From positions 687,827-751,826 of the forward strand of contig VXAY01006780.1 of the NCBI GenBank assembly GCA_013399855.1: DNA of 64,000 nucleotides. Reading direction: 5' to 3'. Origin of the DNA: Oxyruncus cristatus (Eukaryota > Chordata > Aves > Passeriformes > Cotingidae). Position numbers and translations under genes: made by a program. The notes beneath the pieces are model-generated. The model did not search any database, was not told the DNA's origin, and was given only the letters and a program-made list of their open reading frames with translations. Positions 13,441 to 24,700 of this stretch are shown in pieces. Each line of letters starts with the position of its first letter. The stretch's first letter is position 1.

Positions 13441-14687
13441 CAAGCATACCAGAGTTCAATACAACTCTCACTAAAAGTCATCAGATCCCAATTTTTCCTC
13501 CAACATTCCAGCTTTTTTGCTGTACAGAAGGACATCACAGAAGCAGCCCTTCCATCACTCATTAATTTATTCCCAGACAGTTTTGTGTCCCTGATATTAC
13601 ACTTTATGACAGATATTCCCATTTTTGTGACAGGCTCTTCCCTGAAGGCACAAAAGAATGAATCAACTCTCAGGGCCAACACCAGAATTGTTCCCTCCCT
13701 CCAGCCCTCCTGACATCAGCAGAGCCTCCCCCAGGAAACCACAGGAGCAGCTGGGTGGTGCCTATTTGTCAGGAACAGGCAAGGAATACAGGGAAAATCT
13801 TGATCAGAGACAAGTCCTGGATAGTCCTGGTGCATCCCAACAGCTCCATGTCCTGTGCCATGTGCAGCTCAAAACAATCTTATGCTCAGTTTCTGGTGAC
13901 AACCACCCATGGCCACACTGAGGATATTTTTTATTAGACTTATATATATATATCGGATTTAAAACATCTCCCCTGAATTCCATGAAAAAGCAGGTGTTTT
14001 TTTCCATGGAAAACACACGTTCCTCAAGTGCCACCTGCTGTACTGACCGAAGCAGGACACGGCAGCAGTGAACTCTTCCAGGATTTCACAGCCTTGTTCC
14101 AAATTCCAGCACTTCTCCAGCAACAGGGAAACAGGTTCTATCCTTCCTGACTGTTATGGACAATCCCTAAGTGGGAATTTGTTCCCAGCCCCTGTGGCAC
14201 AGCAGATGCCCCAGCACATTTTTCCGCACTGGTTTATACTTCTATAAATAACTGGCAATAACACTGTCACCTTGCCTCATGATGTGATAAAAACCAGCTC
14301 CATACCCAGACTCCAAATAATTTTTCCACAGATGTGGTGACAAGAAGGAGAGGGAATAAAAACTTCCAGGAAAGTAGCATTTGCTATAAATAAACATTTT
14401 GCATGGATGTAATTAGGGAATGCTGGTCCACCTGAACACAGCAGATCTTGACAGGTCATTCCCAGTCCAAAAAAACAGAGAAAAGGGATAAGAGGTGGTT
14501 TGGAAGGAGCGGCCAAGAGAGCACCGTGTCCACCCCGGGCACATACAGGGAAAAAGGAATGGTGTCCCACCACTGACACAAATCCACCAGCAAACCATGA
14601 GATGGGTCAAAATAAGATATTTATTTAAAAAACAAATTTCTCTGGGCACTCTAACATCAATAGTCATCCCAATGTGTCATTCAAATA
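13441..14687. other. Intergenic, no gene seen
   Basis: Unique sequence with a TA run at 13940-13954. No supported gene. Confidence 0.55.
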
Positions 14688-14897
14688 TTGGGAAAGGTTC
14701 TTCCCCCAGAGGGGGGTTGGGCCCTGAACAGGCTCCCCAGGGCAGTGGTCACAGCACCAAGGCTGCCAGAGCTCCAGGAGTGTTTGGATGATCCTCTGGG
14801 GCACCTGGTGTGACTTTTGGGGATGGGCCTGTGCAGGGCTGAGGGTTGGACTCGATGATCCTTGTGGGTCCCTTCCAACTCAGGATGTTTGGTGATA
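14688..14897 (+). mobile_element. CR1 LINE 3' fragment, type B
   Basis: GGTTGGGCCCTGAACAGGC, GTGTTTGGATGATCCTCTGG and GTTGGACTCGATGATCCTTG, ending in a TTTGGTGATAT tail. Confidence 0.88.
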
Positions 14898-14984
14898 TTT
14901 GGAATCCTCTGTCTGTTCCCAAGGGGATTTCACTGGGGCCACCACAGAGGGAAACCAGCTGCAACCTCATGTGTTCTCTGGGAG

Positions 14985-15230
14985 AAGAAACTTATTTCTA
15001 AGATCCAACCTAACCCTTCCCTGACACAACTTGAGGCCATTCCCTGGGGTCCTGTGCCTGGTCCCCACAGAGCAGAGATCAGTGCCTGCCCCTCCTCTTC
15101 CCCTCCCAGGAAAGTTGTAACTGCAATGAGGTCTCCCCTCAGTCTCCTCCAGCTGAACACACCAAGTGCCCTCAGCCGCTCCTCACACGGCTTCCCCTCA
15201 GGGCCCTTCACCAACTTCGCTGCCCTCCTT
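14985..15230 (-). mobile_element. CR1 LINE fragment, type B body without tail
   Basis: CCTGACACAACTTGAGGCC to CTTCACCAACTTCGCTGCC. Almost identical over about 210 bases to 37161-37372. A type C copy begins directly at its low-identity end, suggesting nested or adjacent insertion. Confidence 0.87.
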
Positions 15231-15480
15231 GGAATCCTGGAATGGGTTGGCTTAGGAAGGACCCTTAAGTCCATGCAGTCTCACCCCTGCCATGGGCAGG
15301 GACACCTTCCACTAGACCAGGATGCTCCAAGCCCAGTCCAACCTAGCCTTGGACACTTCCAGGGATGGGGCAGCCACAGCTTCTCTGGGCAGCCTGTGCC
15401 AGGGCTTCACCACCCTCTTCTCCCCGGTATCCCATCTGACCCTGCCCTCTGGCAGTGGGAGCCCTTCCCGGTGTCCCAGA
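15231..15480 (-). mobile_element. CR1 LINE 3' fragment, type C, abutting the ZRANB2 promoter
   Basis: TGGAATCCTGGAATGGGTTGG, GCCATGGGCAGGGACACC and CTGGCAGTGGGAGCCC. Its upstream-element end lies only about 230 bases before the ZRANB2 start codon. Confidence 0.88.
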
Positions 15481-15529
15481 CTCCTGCTCCCAACTCTCTC
15501 TCGAGGCCCCTTTGCTTCCCCCTCCTTCT

Positions 15530-15768
15530 CCCTCCGCCAGGGGGCGTTCGCGCTCGCGCTCCCACCTCCCTCCTCACGGGGCCGAGGCGTCCGCGGTGCT
15601 GCCTGACAGAAACGCGAGCGGTGTGGGCGCGGCGCGGGTGCAGGCGCAGTGCGGGCAGCCCGGCGGCGCAGGGCCGGGGTCCTTCGCTCGGCCCGGCCCC
15701 GCTCGGCCCGAGATGGCGGCGAAAAACTTCCGCGTGAGCGACGGGGACTGGATCTGTCCCGACAAGAA
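15530..15768 (+). promoter_or_regulatory. ZRANB2: ZRANB2 CpG-rich promoter and 5' UTR region
   Basis: A short GC- and CpG-dense stretch just before the start codon, without a TATA box, as expected for a housekeeping splicing factor. A YY1-like GATGGCGGC lies on the ATG. The transcription start cannot be placed from sequence alone. The CpG-rich core is only about 240 bases, hemmed in by a CR1 fragment upstream and a purine minisatellite downstream. Confidence 0.7.
15713..15768 (+). CDS. ZRANB2: ZRANB2 coding exon 1
   Basis: Encodes residues 1-18 and two bases of codon 19, starting MAAKNFRVSDGDWIC, which supplies Trp13 and Cys15 of zinc finger 1. The donor is AA|GTGAGG at 15769. The ATG sits in GAGATGGCGGC, a good match to the YY1 site often found at housekeeping gene starts. 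The last 23 bases of this exon and the donor recur several times in the adjacent intron. Confidence 0.96.
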
Positions 15769-18700
15769 GTGAGGGAACGGGAACGGGGAATGAGAACGGG
15801 AACGGGAAATGGGAACGGGGAATGGGAAGAGGGACTCGATCTGTCCCGACAAGAAGTGAGGGAACGGGAACGGGGAATGGGAACGGGGAATGGGGAATGG
15901 GAAGGGGGACTGGATGTGTCCCGACAAGAAGTGAGGGAATGGGAATGGGAAGAGGATGAGAATGGGAACGGAGACCGGATCTGTCCCGACAAGAAGTGAG
16001 GGAACGGGAATGTGAATGAGAATGGGAACGGGAACGGGGGATGTGAGAGGGGAATAAGGACTGCATCTGTGCCGACAAGGGACGGGGAACGGGAACAGGA
16101 TCAGGAACCGGGACGGAAACGGGAGTGACCGACCCCCAGGGAATAGGGCAGAGGACGGGGAGGAGACCGGGAATGAGGCGGGGAGCGGGAGCAGGGCAGG
16201 GGGAGCCGCCGGCTCGGGGCTGTCACAGCCCCGGCCCAGTACGGACTGAGGAATTTCGCGTTGGGCTCGGGACAAATTGGGTTAAAGTGGGCCATATTCG
16301 GGTTCGATCCAAGGGGTCCGAGCCCCCCGTGTGCCGTTCCCAGCGTTACTGATCCACTCCCTCGTGGTCTGTCCTGTCCCAGGTGCGGGAACGTGAACTT
16401 CGCCAGGAGGACCAGCTGTAACAGATGCGGGAGAGGTGAGTGCCGGGACAGAGCCCTCCTCCCCCTGCTGTGCCGCCCCCCTAAAACAGCACTAAACCTT
16501 CCCCTTTAGCCCCAGACTGTCTGAGAGCCCTTTATTCTCTTCCCTCCCCAGAGAAGACGACAGAAGCAAAGATGATGAAGGCAGGGGGGACGGAGATCGG
16601 GAAGACGCTGGCGGAGAAGAGCCGGGGGCTGTTCAGTGCCAACGACTGGCAGTGCAAAACGTATGGCCCAGACCCAAACACACGCGGGGGGCTGCGAGGC
16701 CTTGTGCTGCTGACACCGGAGAGCAGACCCACAGCGAGGGGAGCTGTGGGGGTGCCTCTCGTTGCCTGCACAGCACTTCAGTAATGTGGCAGCAAAAGGG
16801 TTTAAATGTCAGGACTGCACAGGTAACGGGGCAAGTTTGTCCTTGATAAGCTGAGACAAAGTTTGGAGGGAATGCGGAGGTTGGAGTAACATCCCCATTG
16901 CAGGGCAAGGAGCTGCCTTCCCCATGAGGGTGGTGAGGCTCTGGCACAGGTTGCCCAGAGAAGCTGTGGCTGCCCCATCCCTAGAAGCGTCCAAGGGCAC
17001 GTTGGACGGGGCTTGGAGCAAACTGGGATAGTGGAGAGTGTCCCTGCCCATGGCAGGGGGTGGGACTGCATGAGCTTTAATGTCCCCTCCAAACCAACCC
17101 AGTCTGGGATTCCATGAAGTTCCCTGAATATCTAATGAGCAGAGTTTATCACACAGGTAAAGGCCTGGATGTTTCTCCAAGCCATCGATTGAAAAAAATT
17201 AAGGTCTGTGTTAGAAAATGACAGTCAAACATTCTGGTTATTTGAAAGGTGCCTTTTGGGTGCTGTAATAAGAGAGAAATGTGGAGGTGGAAGCAGAGAA
17301 CTGCAGCTGTGCACTGGACCGTGACCATGGAGTGTGTCCAGAGAAGGGAACAGAGCTAGGGAAGGGTCTGGAGCACCAGGAGAAAAGGAGGCTCGGGGGT
17401 CCTTCTCACTCTTTGCAAATTCCTGACATGAGGGTGGAGTCAGTGGTAGTCGGGCTCTGCTCCCAGGGAACAAGGGACAGGAAAAGAGGAGACGGCTTCA
17501 AGCTGTGCCAGGGGATGTTCAGGTTGGATATTGGGAAACTTTCTTCCTGGAAAGGGCCATCCAGCCCTGGCACAGCTGCCCAGGGCAGTGGTGGAATCCC
17601 CATACCTGGAGGGATTGAAAAGCCATGTGGATGTGGCACTTGGGAACATGGGTCAGTGGTGGCCTTGGCAGTGCTGGGGAGTGGTTGGACTCACTGGGCT
17701 TGGAGGGCTTTTCCAACCCAAACTATTCTGTCATTCCATGACCGTTATTCCTATGGTAGCATTTTTGTTAATTCATCTCAAGTGTGGATGCACTGGTTAA
17801 GAAATAATGAGAAATTTTAATGCTTTTTGTGTAGTCTTGCCTCTGTTCATGTGCCTGCCCACCTGCCTGGTGATTGCACATCTTTGCCCTGATTTGTCCA
17901 GTACAGTCACCTTCCAAAGTGTCTCATCACTTCACCTTTTTATTTCCAATCTTAAACAAAACGTTTCTTACTCCTGTTTTTGTTCTTTTTCCCCTGAAGG
18001 TGTGGCAACGTGAACTGGGCCAGGAGATCAGAGTGTAACATGTGCAACACCCCAAAGTACGCCAAGCTAGAGGAGAGGACAGGTGAGATCTGTGTGGCTT
18101 AAATCCTGAAGTTACTGTCAGAAAATAGCTTTGTAAATCAGAATGGAATTTAAGTCATTTCGCAGCTAGGTTCTTTGCCATGATAAGTTTTGGTGGTGTG
18201 TGAAGTGATGGTTTCATTTGGAAAATCAGGGAATATTCGGCTTAAACCGCCTCCGTGTTTGATTTTGATGCCAAGACATTTGGGAGCAATGTTTTGTTTC
18301 TGTCCCAAAGGCCTGGGGTGTGTGTGGTGTCCATGTGCAGAGGGCTGGGCCGTCCCAGGGCAGGTTTGAGGCTCTGCAGATAAGGCTGTTATCTCCCCAG
18401 GAGGGCTGGTTACACCAGGACTCGGTTACAGCTCCTCCTGCACGAACACGAGCCCAGAGGTAACTGGAGCAGGATCTCCTTACAGCTCTCTGACGCTGTT
18501 CCCTCTGCACGTGGCATCAGGGAGGGGATTCAATGCACAGAGTGGAACAGGGCAGGGAGTTGAATGCACAGAGTGGAACACAAATGCATAGAAAAAAATA
18601 GAAGCCTGGAGAAGAGCACAGAGCTTACTGTTCAAAAGGAAAAACAATGTTTTGATATTCTTACTTATTTTTGTTAAAAGGGCAAATATTAAAAATATAA

Positions 18701-21700
18701 TTTAATCGTATCTCATATAATTATTATGATGTGCAATTTATTAAAATATTTATTAAATAATTTATTGAAGTGTTTAATACTGAAGTTGATAAAATACTTC
18801 CACTGGAAGGTGTCCCTACCAATGGCAGGGGAAAGGAACAAGAAGGGCTTTGGTCCCTCCCAGCCCAAACCAGGCTGGGATTCCCTGATACTTAGTATTT
18901 AATGAATTATTGGAGTTCTGTTGTCCTGCAGAGGACGTTGGCAGACACATGCAGGACACCCAGCACGTTACACACTCTAGCAGTAAATTACAAAGTCAGC
19001 TGAAATGACAGTGAGCCCTTGGAACTTTCCACTCCATTGTGTAAATGAACAGGAAAGGAATAGAAATATTCTTAAGGCAAATTTTGGCAGCTGTACAACT
19101 CTGAACAGCTACATATACATATATATATANNNNNNNNNNNNNNNNNNNNNNNNNNNNNNNNNNNNNNNNNNNTATATATATATGTACACACGCACCCCCC
19201 CTTGTGTTCCCCTCACTGCTTTCCCAAGTTGGCTGCTCTGAGGTGGGATTTTGGTTTTTGAGGATGGTGCCCTTTATTCCCAGCCCGTGGAGACACTGCA
19301 GAGCCCTTTGGGAATCTGGTTGCTGATCAGAGCTGTAATCCTGAAATAGGTTTTATTCTTTTTCCATTCCTTTAAATGTTGTTGCTGCTGTGCTGGTTGT
19401 GTGTCTTAACCCATTTTCTCAATTAGGTTTCCGAGGAACTGTATTTAATAAACATGTGTGGGAACAATTCATGTTCCTCCTGAGATCCTGTTACGTCCTT
19501 GTGGCATATTTATAATTCCATGAAGGCTTCCAGATCCTCTGTGGAAGTTTATGGGTTTGATGCAGCTGAATTTGCTGCAGCTCAAGAGATTGTCCTGTTT
19601 TATCCCTTTTTAAAGGCTACGGAGGAGGATTTAATGAACGGGAGAACGTGGAATATATAGAACGGGAAGAATCCGATGGGGAGTATGATGAGGTAAGAGA
19701 AGGTGCAGGGATTACTCTGGAGAGACACGTGTTGTGCCAGATGTTCAGCAGTGTTTTCTAAGGATATTCCATGAAATTAAAATATAAAATATTCAGATTT
19801 CCATTCATCTTCTCTGTTGATTCTAATTGTCCCCAAGACAAGCATGTTTCTGTCTCTCTAAAAAGTTTCTTGTTGCTAATTGATTTTTTCCCCTTTCCCT
19901 TTGAGCAAGATCTTATTTTAAATTGATGTATATTTTTTTTATCATCAAAGTTTTATCACAAAATGCAGTTGGTGATTGATTTTTGATTAAATCATATTCT
20001 GATGGCATTAAAATGTTGTAGTTTGGACGCAAAAAGAAAAAGTACCGAGGGAAACCAGTGGGTCCTGCGTCCATCCTGAAGGAAGTGGAAGATAAGGAAT
20101 CTGAAGGGGAGGATGAGGAGGATGAGGATGAAGATCTCTCCAAATATAAATTGGATGAGGTAGGATGGTTATTTTTAAATTAATTACTTTTTAATCATTA
20201 TTATAGTAGGGAAGGTCTGGTCTGTATGTTTAGCTGCCTTTAGCGCAGCAGCTCTTGGAATAACAGTGCCCAAAGCTGCTGTAAAAGATGAGCACAAGCT
20301 CTGCTTTGTTCTCAATGGCTGCATTCAGAAATTTGTAACTTCTTAAATCACAAATTGTAAGCTTATCTGAGATCAGAATCCAAAATTCCAATGTCTTTAT
20401 TTGGAACCTTCATGTGTGGTTACCATATATAGGGAATGCTCTGGAGTTTTCTTCTTAGGCTTTTAGAAGTACATCATTATGAAATGAAATAAAATATTCA
20501 GAGGGGTTTTTTCATCTTTGCTGAAATATATGAGCATCATCTACTGGGTTTTCCACGTCTTTGGAAAAGAGTCCTGCAGAGACATGTGCATATGGCTGTG
20601 TTTTGCACAGCAGTCACCAAATTTTGCATGTGAAACAAGTCTCTGCAGAATTGGCAGATTTGGTTGACTTTGGTTATAGATAAATATAGATGAATACAAA
20701 ATATACATATATAAATATAAAATAGACATATATAAATATAAAATAGGCATATGTAAATATAAAATATAGCTATAGATATATATATACGCAAATAAAAGTA
20801 TATATATATATAAAAAAATCTTTGGTTATGGATTTTGAGTCTGAAAACTCTTCCAGGCACTCATTTAAAGTGGTATAAAGGTTTTTTCTTTAACTTCATT
20901 AAATAACAAAAAATGGGATTTTATATGAGGGTTTTGCAGGGTTTTTATTACTTTGGAACACAAATTTTCAGTCACTCCTTAAAATTTGGGGATCTTACTA
21001 AATTCAGTTTGATTGTCAAAGGTTGGAAAAAACAAATAAACCATAGAATAAGTACAAAGCACTAAGTAAAATAAAAATCAAGCCATTCCTGAAGTGTTTC
21101 TTGTCTGTGCCTTTCCCAGGATGAGGATGAGGACGATGCTGACCTGTCCAAGTACAACCTGGATGCCAGTGAGGAGGAGGACAGCACCAAGAAGAAGAAG
21201 CCCGCCCGGCGCAGCCGCTCCAAGTCCCGCTCGTCCCACTCCCGCTCCTCCTCGCGCTCATCCTCTCACTCGAGCTCAAGGTCCAGGTCCAGGTAAACGG
21301 GTACAGGTCCAGGGTAACGCCAGGCAAAATGTCAGTATCTAACTTCCTTCTTTACTCATTTTTCTTGATTGCCTTACAGTTGTAGTTAATGATGTGAATG
21401 ATTCTGTGTACGGGGTTTACGGAGGGGGGACGATGCTCTCTCTGCCCTGTGGGGAAGCTTTGTGGGTCTTGTTGCTTGTTTTAGTGAATTTAGGTTGATG
21501 TTTGATGAAATCCTCCAAATAAATTTAAAAATAGAACTTATTTTCAGGTTTTTGAGGCTTGTTGTCCGTGTGTGGTTCAGTTGTTGAACAGAGGGTGGCA
21601 CTGCTGGAATGGGAGGAGGTGGCAGAAGAGGCAGTGACGGTGCGGTCCAGGCAGATTCAGTGAAAGGACAGAGCTCCTGGGAATAAAGACAAGAAACTTG

Positions 21701-24700
21701 AACTTAGTTTGGTGGCAAGTGACAAAGCCTTAAGTGTGGTGGCTATGTTGTCAGAACCTCCCCATCCTGGAATTGTTCCAGGCCAGGTTGGACAGTGCAT
21801 GGAGCACCCTGGTTTAATGGAAGGTGTCCATGCCCATGGCAGGGGGTGGGACGGGATGAGCTCTGAGTTCCCTCCCAACCCAAACCGATCTGGGATTCGC
21901 TAAAAGCACTGAAGGTTTATGTGGGACCACACAAAGGTCCGCTTAAGGCAGACTTAAGTTCTGTCATTAATTCAGTAATCAGTTCATTCAGTGCTCTGTA
22001 AACTTGTGATGGAAATCATGGTGTAGCTTTTGAGCTGCCCTATAACTAATACAAGGAGAATCTGATAGGTTTAAGACCTAAAATATGTACTAGCTCACAG
22101 GGTTGTACATAAAATTCATATATATATATAAAGTTCAAGTTTCTTCTGATCTTCCCAGCTTTTTAACTGCCCCTCTCTGCTCTCACTCCAAATGCGAAAT
22201 GAGAAGTAGCTTGTCCTAAGATTTCAACTTTCTGTTGAATATTTTGCTTTTGGCTGCAGTTAATGGAAATATCAGTGGCCATTTGTGGATACTCCTCTGT
22301 GGTTTTAAAAGGGTTTTAATGTATTTTCTGGTTAGCATGTGTTCACACTGCTGGTGTCCTGCCCATTAAAGTGAGAAAGTCATGGTAACAGTATAAACTG
22401 AGAGATTAACAGCAAGTAGAATATGTTTTTCCTGAAAATACTATTAGAATTTGATTGCAAAGCCTCCTTTTACAATGATTGCTGTGAGTTCTTTGCCGTC
22501 GTTACATATCTCTTATAGTTTGTGCTTTAAAAAAAAATCCATCAGTGAAAAATTGGAACGTAGTTTTGGTCAGTTACAAGTCGTGTTAGATCTGGCTGTG
22601 TTTTAGCCCCAAATTAACTCCTTAATTTTTAATGCAGGGGAAAATCTTTATGTAAATTAGAAGCTGATTACAAAATGCTTGTGAGAGCTGACTGGGGGAA
22701 AAATTGAGCTGGCCTTTCCTAATGCTCTTATCTACTCTGCTTTTCAAAGAAACTGATGGTTTTCCAATTAAGGCACAAATTAAGGCATTGACTTCATGAA
22801 ATAATGAATAGATAAGCAGTTATTTCTTTTTTCCAAGTAACTACGATCCTGTTTGATTGTTGTGCTTTGTTTTAGGAAACACAATCTAAAGCTGACTTTA
22901 TAAATACTTAATGCATCATATTACTATGTTAAGGTGTCTGGTTTAAAATGTTCTGTGATGATACGGCGGGGGGGCAGGAGGAAACTGTCACCTTAGTGAC
23001 TCAAACTGTGTTGCTGCATCGTGTCTCTGCTCAAAGAGCAGTTACTCTGCTAAATGCAAGTCAGACACTGGAAAAAAATCTTCCATGTTGTTGCAGGTCC
23101 CATTCAAGGAGTTCTTCCAGTTCCAGATCAAGATCTCGTTCCAGTTCCAGAGAACAGTCTAGATCTCGTGGGTCAAAATCCAGGTGAATGAGGTACCACT
23201 CTGTCCTTGCAGAGAGGAAAGGGCAGAAGGACCAACCTTGTTGCGTTCATCGTAAAGTTGTGCTGGGCAGAGAAACATTAACTTGTTTTTATCTTGGAAG
23301 TCAGAATCCCTGGGGTCTCTGCACGAGGCTGTTGCCACCACAGATGTGTTTGTGGAGAAGGCGAGGTTTTGGTGGAAGAGGTTAAGTCTAGCCTAAGCCA
23401 GCCGAGCGGACGCCACAGATCTGCAGTGTGGAGGAAGAAGGATTTGAGTGCCTGGTCCTGCTCCAGGCATTTTGGGTGCTTTTATTGTTTCCATTTTGGC
23501 TGCTTGGTGTGGAAGAGAGTTAGAAATTCACTGTACTTTTGGTGTTGTGTTAAGTGGTAATTCCATAACTTCCACGAGGCACTGTGGCCGTTATCCTTAT
23601 AAACCTGGGGGATGTGTAAAAGGGTTGATGGCAAATGCTGTGAGGAGCCGAGAGCAATTAGAGCTGAGTTCTGTAGAGCTGTCACTGAGCTGTGCAGGGC
23701 AGAGTAACAAAAGGACATTGGCAGTGTCATGGGTGAAGAGCTGTCCCTTTTCCATGCATGCAGAGAATCCTAAAACTCTAAATAAGGAAGCTTGAGTTGG
23801 GAAGAAGATCACAGATGGTGCCACCACCCTTTGGTGGCAGGAGCGTGCTGGGGATTGTCACATGAGGGTCAGCACAGGATGGAATCCATGCTATTGGGAA
23901 GAGTAAAGTGGTCCCTGTGCCCCCACTAGAGGCTGAAGGGGCTCCTCAGCTGAGCTGGGTTGTTTGAGGTGCCACATGGCCATTTATAGTGTCCCCACCA
24001 CATCAGCTTGGCATTTTAGGCATTTTATGTCATTTTGGAAGGACAGTTTAGGACTTTTTAGCTCTTACTTTTTCCACAAGTGTTTTTTTCCTTGGTTTTT
24101 TTTTTTAGAAAGCCAAAGTGATTTTTGAGTGCTGTAAGTGAAGATGGTTCATTATAATTTTTTTATGTCAAAATTACAGCCATTTTTTAAAATATTTTTA
24201 CTATACTTTAAAAGGCTTTTTACATTATTTTGGTGGAGGAAGATTTCAATCTCTGCAAAGATTTATTCTGAGATTTGTAAATATACTCTCTGAATTTTTT
24301 ACTGTTTTGGTCAAATCTCCAGTGTGAAATATCCATTAAAATATGAAATGAAACAGGATTAAATGAGCTTTAGATCTCCGGGGGGTTTTTTGTGAATTTA
24401 ACTGCTGAGGAAGGTCCTTACAGAGGCAGTTTCCTGGCCCGGTCTCCCAGTGCTTTTCTGTCAAAATGGATCATTTTGGTGAATGCTGAGAAAAGATTTC
24501 CAAACCATTGGTGGCCCATTTATCAAGAAACACTATTTAGCAAAATTTATTCAGAAAAGTACCTGGCAGAAGAAGTTTTATTGGCAGAACTCAGGAGTAA
24601 GTATGGAAGCCCCACCCATTTGCTTTACAGAGCACTGGTGTAGAGTAGTGAATGTTCATGAAAACTGTCTCTGTTCTTTCTTTGTGCCTTCTCTATGATA

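Larger units (their letters stand above)
16661..17999 (+). other. ZRANB2 intron 3
   Basis: 1339 bases from donor GTATGG to a pyrimidine-rich acceptor. It carries two sense-oriented CR1 fragments and otherwise no recognisable element. Confidence 0.85.
18083..19615 (+). other. ZRANB2 intron 4, with assembly gap
   Basis: 1.5 kb, AT-rich near 18660-18780, with one short CR1 tail at 18794-18891 and a run of 43 N at 19130-19172 inside a TA microsatellite. No further gene signal is seen. Confidence 0.85.

Noticed and set aside
15312..16275. Long overlapping frames on the minus strand over the ZRANB2 promoter and intron 1 (Ser/Pro/Phe/Arg repeats)
   Set aside because: They are the complement of the G-rich minisatellite and CpG island. 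Repetition keeps several frames open at once and there is no family similarity.
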